Positions 5,825 to 7,659 of a stretch of 7,659 nucleotides of DNA are shown one piece after another (within the stretch, counting starts at the first letter, position 1; each line of letters begins with the position of its first letter). Origin of the DNA: an uncultured Chloroflexota bacterium (GTDB taxonomy: Bacteria > Chloroflexota > Limnocylindria > Limnocylindrales > CSP1-4); assembly GCA_903924005.1 (NCBI GenBank), contig CAIXZV010000321.1:1-7659 (forward strand), given 5' to 3'. The notes below the pieces were generated by a model that ran no database searches, was not told the DNA's origin, and saw only the letters and a list, made by a program, of their open reading frames with translations. The position numbers and the translations under genes are program-made.

Positions 5825-6360
5825 TGGCAGGGGAGCCCCTCGTGATCATCGTGTCGTCTGGGCCGCAGACCGGGAAGTCCACGGCGCGGGCGGCGTTCGC
5901 GCGCGGGTTGCGGCTGCGCGGGACGTCAACCTCCGAGGTGATCGCAGGCGTCTTGGAGCAAGAACGCGGCCTGGCGCGCGGGACCGTGGCCGCGGCACGG
6001 GCGGTGGACCCCGAGCTCTGGCGCGGCGAGCTGCGCGAGGTTGGCGACCGGATTGGCGCTGGACCAACGCCGGCGATCGTCCGGGCAATCGACATCGGGT
6101 TCCGCGTGATTGACGGGTGCAGGAGAGCGGGAGAGCTTGACGCGGGTCTGCGACGGGCTGCCCAACTGGGCCTGACGCCTGTGGTGGTGTGGATTGTGGG
6201 GCACAACGCCAACCCGGCACAGCGCTTCGCCGACAACACCGAGGCGGCGCTGCTGCGTGAGCGGGCCACCGTTGAACTCCGCAACGATGGAACCCTGGCC
6301 GACCTTGAGCGCGCCGTGGCCGCACAGGTTGCTGCGCTGAGCGTGGCCAACGAGAGCTAG
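5824..6360 (+). CDS. P-loop protein resembling nucleotide (dNMP-type) kinases
   Basis: This 178-residue protein starts with a strand and Walker A motif, VIIVSSGPQTGKST (7-20), so it should bind a nucleotide triphosphate. Later segments resemble small nucleotide kinases of the deoxynucleoside monophosphate kinase/dephospho-CoA kinase type. FRVIDGCRRAGEL (93-105) resembles their conserved VI-DVR-x-x-E element, PVVVWIV (119-125) is a core strand, NTE (138-140) sits where a conserved S-E is usual, and ELRNDGTLADLERAV (151-165) is very like their C-terminal NDGTL-x-DL motif. The substrate cannot be read from the sequence; the lid region looks short and Arg-poor. The start at 5824 is supported by a -10-like element six bases upstream. 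It is divergent from the redox operon and its TAG stop overlaps the stop of the opposing Clp-like gene. Specific kinase activity is inference. Confidence 0.7.
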   Translation: MAGEPLVIIVSSGPQTGKSTARAAFARGLRLRGTSTSEVIAGVLEQERGLARGTVAAARAVDPELWRGELREVGDRIGAGPTPAIVRAIDIGFRVIDGCRRAGELDAGLRRAAQLGLTPVVVWIVGHNANPAQRFADNTEAALLRERATVELRNDGTLADLERAVAAQVAALSVANES

Positions 6361-7659
6361 GCGGCCACCGCCCCGAGCCCGTGGCCCGCCACCGCCAGCA
6401 TGACGCGGGCCGGCCGTGATCGACCGCCCACCAGATGCCGCACCGCGGCCGCAACCTGCGCCTCCACCAGCCGCTCCCGCTCTCGGTCCCCCGGGGCGGC
6501 CGCGGTGGCCGCCGCCAGCCAGGTCTCTACGCCCTGGTCCCATGCCAACGTGATCCCCATCGCCCCGTATCGGCAGGCCAGTTCGCCAAGCACGTGCGCC
6601 GCGAGACCGGTGTCTCCCGCACGTCCGGGGAGCACAACCACCATGTCTGCCTCCGCGGCCAGCCCGTCACCAACCAGGGTTTGTGCCTCTGGCGCCCCGT
6701 GCTGGGTTGGCGGAGCCCCAGCTGGGCCGCGCGCAGCAAAGCCCAGGATGCGCCCCAACGTTGGCCGGGTGGCAACCTCCAGCAGCACCACCGCGGACGA
6801 GAGACGGATCTTGCGCCCAGTGGCGTCCACGATGGCCCCGTCACGCAGGGACTTGGCCAGCACGGCGCGGACGATGGGGTGGCACAGGTCCACGCCGCGG
6901 AACCGGACCACGGCGTGGGGCTTCTGGAGCAGCTCGTGGATGGGCAGGGCAACCTGGTAGCCGACATACCCCTGCGACGTGCCGATCAGCGAGGACAGCC
7001 CGGACGGCTCCGCGATGGATCCGACATCGATATCCACCACGCGCTCCGCATCCCCGTACGCGGCCGCGGCGATCTCCGCTGCCAGCCGGCCGGCGAGACC
7101 CGTGCCGCGCTCGTCGCTGACCAGGACGACGGCGCGCGGCCGGTCCGGACGAAGTGCGAGCCCCGCAAGCGCAACCTCCAGCCGCGTGGCAAGGGTTGCG
7201 GCATCGCGCGGCGCCAGCACACCCTGCAAGGCCAGCTCACGCTCCATGGCCGCAAGCCGACCGGGTGCCACCTCCGGCACGCCGGCAACCCCGGCGGCTG
7301 CCGCCTCCAGCATCGCCGCATCCACCACCGCTCCACCGGTTGCCGTGGCGGCGGCCAGCGCGTGCTCCAGGATCTCCTTGGACCGGTCCGGCTCGCTCCG
7401 GTCCGGCAGCCGCGATGCCGCAATGCGTGGCACGGCATCCAGCGCCTCCTCTGCAACGCGCACGCCAAGGCTTGCCTCCGCGGCCGCCGCCACCGATCCA
7501 AGGATCAGGCGGATCATCGCAGGCGACGGCTCCTGCAGCCGAAGCACCACAAACCGGCGATCCAGCGCGGCATCTGCCTGGATGTGGCGCCGGTACTCGT
7601 CATCCGTGGTGGCCGAGATGATGGCCACCTCTCCCCGCGCGAGGATGGGCTTGAGCAGG
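6357..7659 (-). CDS. Clp/Hsp100-type AAA+ protein with degenerate second ATPase domain (5' end missing)
   Basis: The gene enters from the right edge; numbering is from the GTG codon at 7628. The first residues, with LLKPILARGE before them, are the end of a ClpA/B/C-type D1 module: sensor-1 region IISATTDDEYRRHI (3-16) and arginine fingers in ALDRRF (21-26). No M-domain coiled coil follows; D1 runs directly via PGRLAAMERELALQ (122-135) into D2, as in ClpA. D2 is recognisable but catalytically lost. Walker A reads SDERGTGLAG (171-180) without GKT/S, Walker B reads VVRFRGVDLCHP (240-251) where LLDEIEKAHP is normal, sensor 1 reads VLLEVA where TSN is expected, and the NRID arginine finger is AEAD (325-328). 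Pore-loop GYVGY (220-224) is intact. A Clp-type C-terminal domain closes the protein. The real stop at 6357 indicates a regular gene, probably not decay. D1 Walker motifs and the N-domain lie outside the window. Confidence 0.87.
   Translation of the reverse strand, partial: LLKPILARGEVAIISATTDDEYRRHIQADAALDRRFVVLRLQEPSPAMIRLILGSVAAAAEASLGVRVAEEALDAVPRIAASRLPDRSEPDRSKEILEHALAAATATGGAVVDAAMLEAAAAGVAGVPEVAPGRLAAMERELALQGVLAPRDAATLATRLEVALAGLALRPDRPRAVVLVSDERGTGLAGRLAAEIAAAAYGDAERVVDIDVGSIAEPSGLSSLIGTSQGYVGYQVALPIHELLQKPHAVVRFRGVDLCHPIVRAVLAKSLRDGAIVDATGRKIRLSSAVVLLEVATRPTLGRILGFAARGPAGAPPTQHGAPEAQTLVGDGLAAEADMVVVLPGRAGDTGLAAHVLGELACRYGAMGITLAWDQGVETWLAAATAAAPGDRERERLVEAQVAAAVRHLVGGRSRPARVMLAVAGHGLGAVAA

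Noticed and set aside
6357..7659. Calling the Clp-like gene a pseudogene because D2 motifs are lost
   Set aside because: The frame is open from the window edge to a stop, the pore loop and C-terminal fold are kept, and the D1 arginine fingers are intact, which fits a functional protein with a specialised D2.

Overview
The window is very GC-rich (by eye close to 70% G+C), with tightly packed genes, overlapping stop/start pairs and two starts that look leaderless (a -10-like hexamer six bases before the ATG). A mycoredoxin-like domain, a DUF1684 protein and high-GC gene packing fit a soil or freshwater bacterium of the Chloroflexota/Actinobacteriota sort. That placement is inference; no rRNA or other phylogenetic marker is present. 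I see no tRNA, rRNA, CRISPR array, insertion sequence or phage gene.

Layout. (1) 1-1752, plus strand: the C-terminal part of a RhlE-type DEAD-box RNA helicase with an RGG-rich tail, followed by two small basic proteins joined to it by ATGA and TGATG overlaps; the second looks like a KOW-type nucleic-acid-binding domain. (2) 1758/1776-2963, plus: a cystathionine beta-lyase (MetC-type PLP enzyme), probably with its own leaderless promoter. (3) 2954-3001: three 16-bp tandem repeats at the convergent junction. (4) 5719 down to 3009, minus: a four-gene run, apparently one operon, encoding an AA_synth (DUF1185-type) protein, an EthD-like ferredoxin-fold protein, a mycoredoxin-like/thioredoxin reductase fusion and a DUF1684 protein. 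(5) 5824-6360, plus: a small P-loop protein resembling nucleotide kinases, divergent from the operon. (6) 7659-6357, minus: the C-terminal part of a Clp/Hsp100-type AAA+ protein whose second ATPase module has lost its catalytic residues while keeping the substrate-gripping pore-loop motif. The genes in (5) and (6) share a CTAG tetramer as their stop codons.

How the genes may work together. The helicase trio reads as an RNA-handling unit: an unwinding engine with a sticky RGG tail, a small charged protein and a small KOW-like protein. The minus-strand operon combines a complete self-contained thiol-disulfide relay (reductase plus its own redoxin in one chain) with three small proteins of poorly known function. 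The most notable items are the mycoredoxin-TrxB fusion, the dead-D2 Clp protein, the coupled small ORFs behind rhlE, and a 16-bp perfect palindrome over the fusion gene's start codon.
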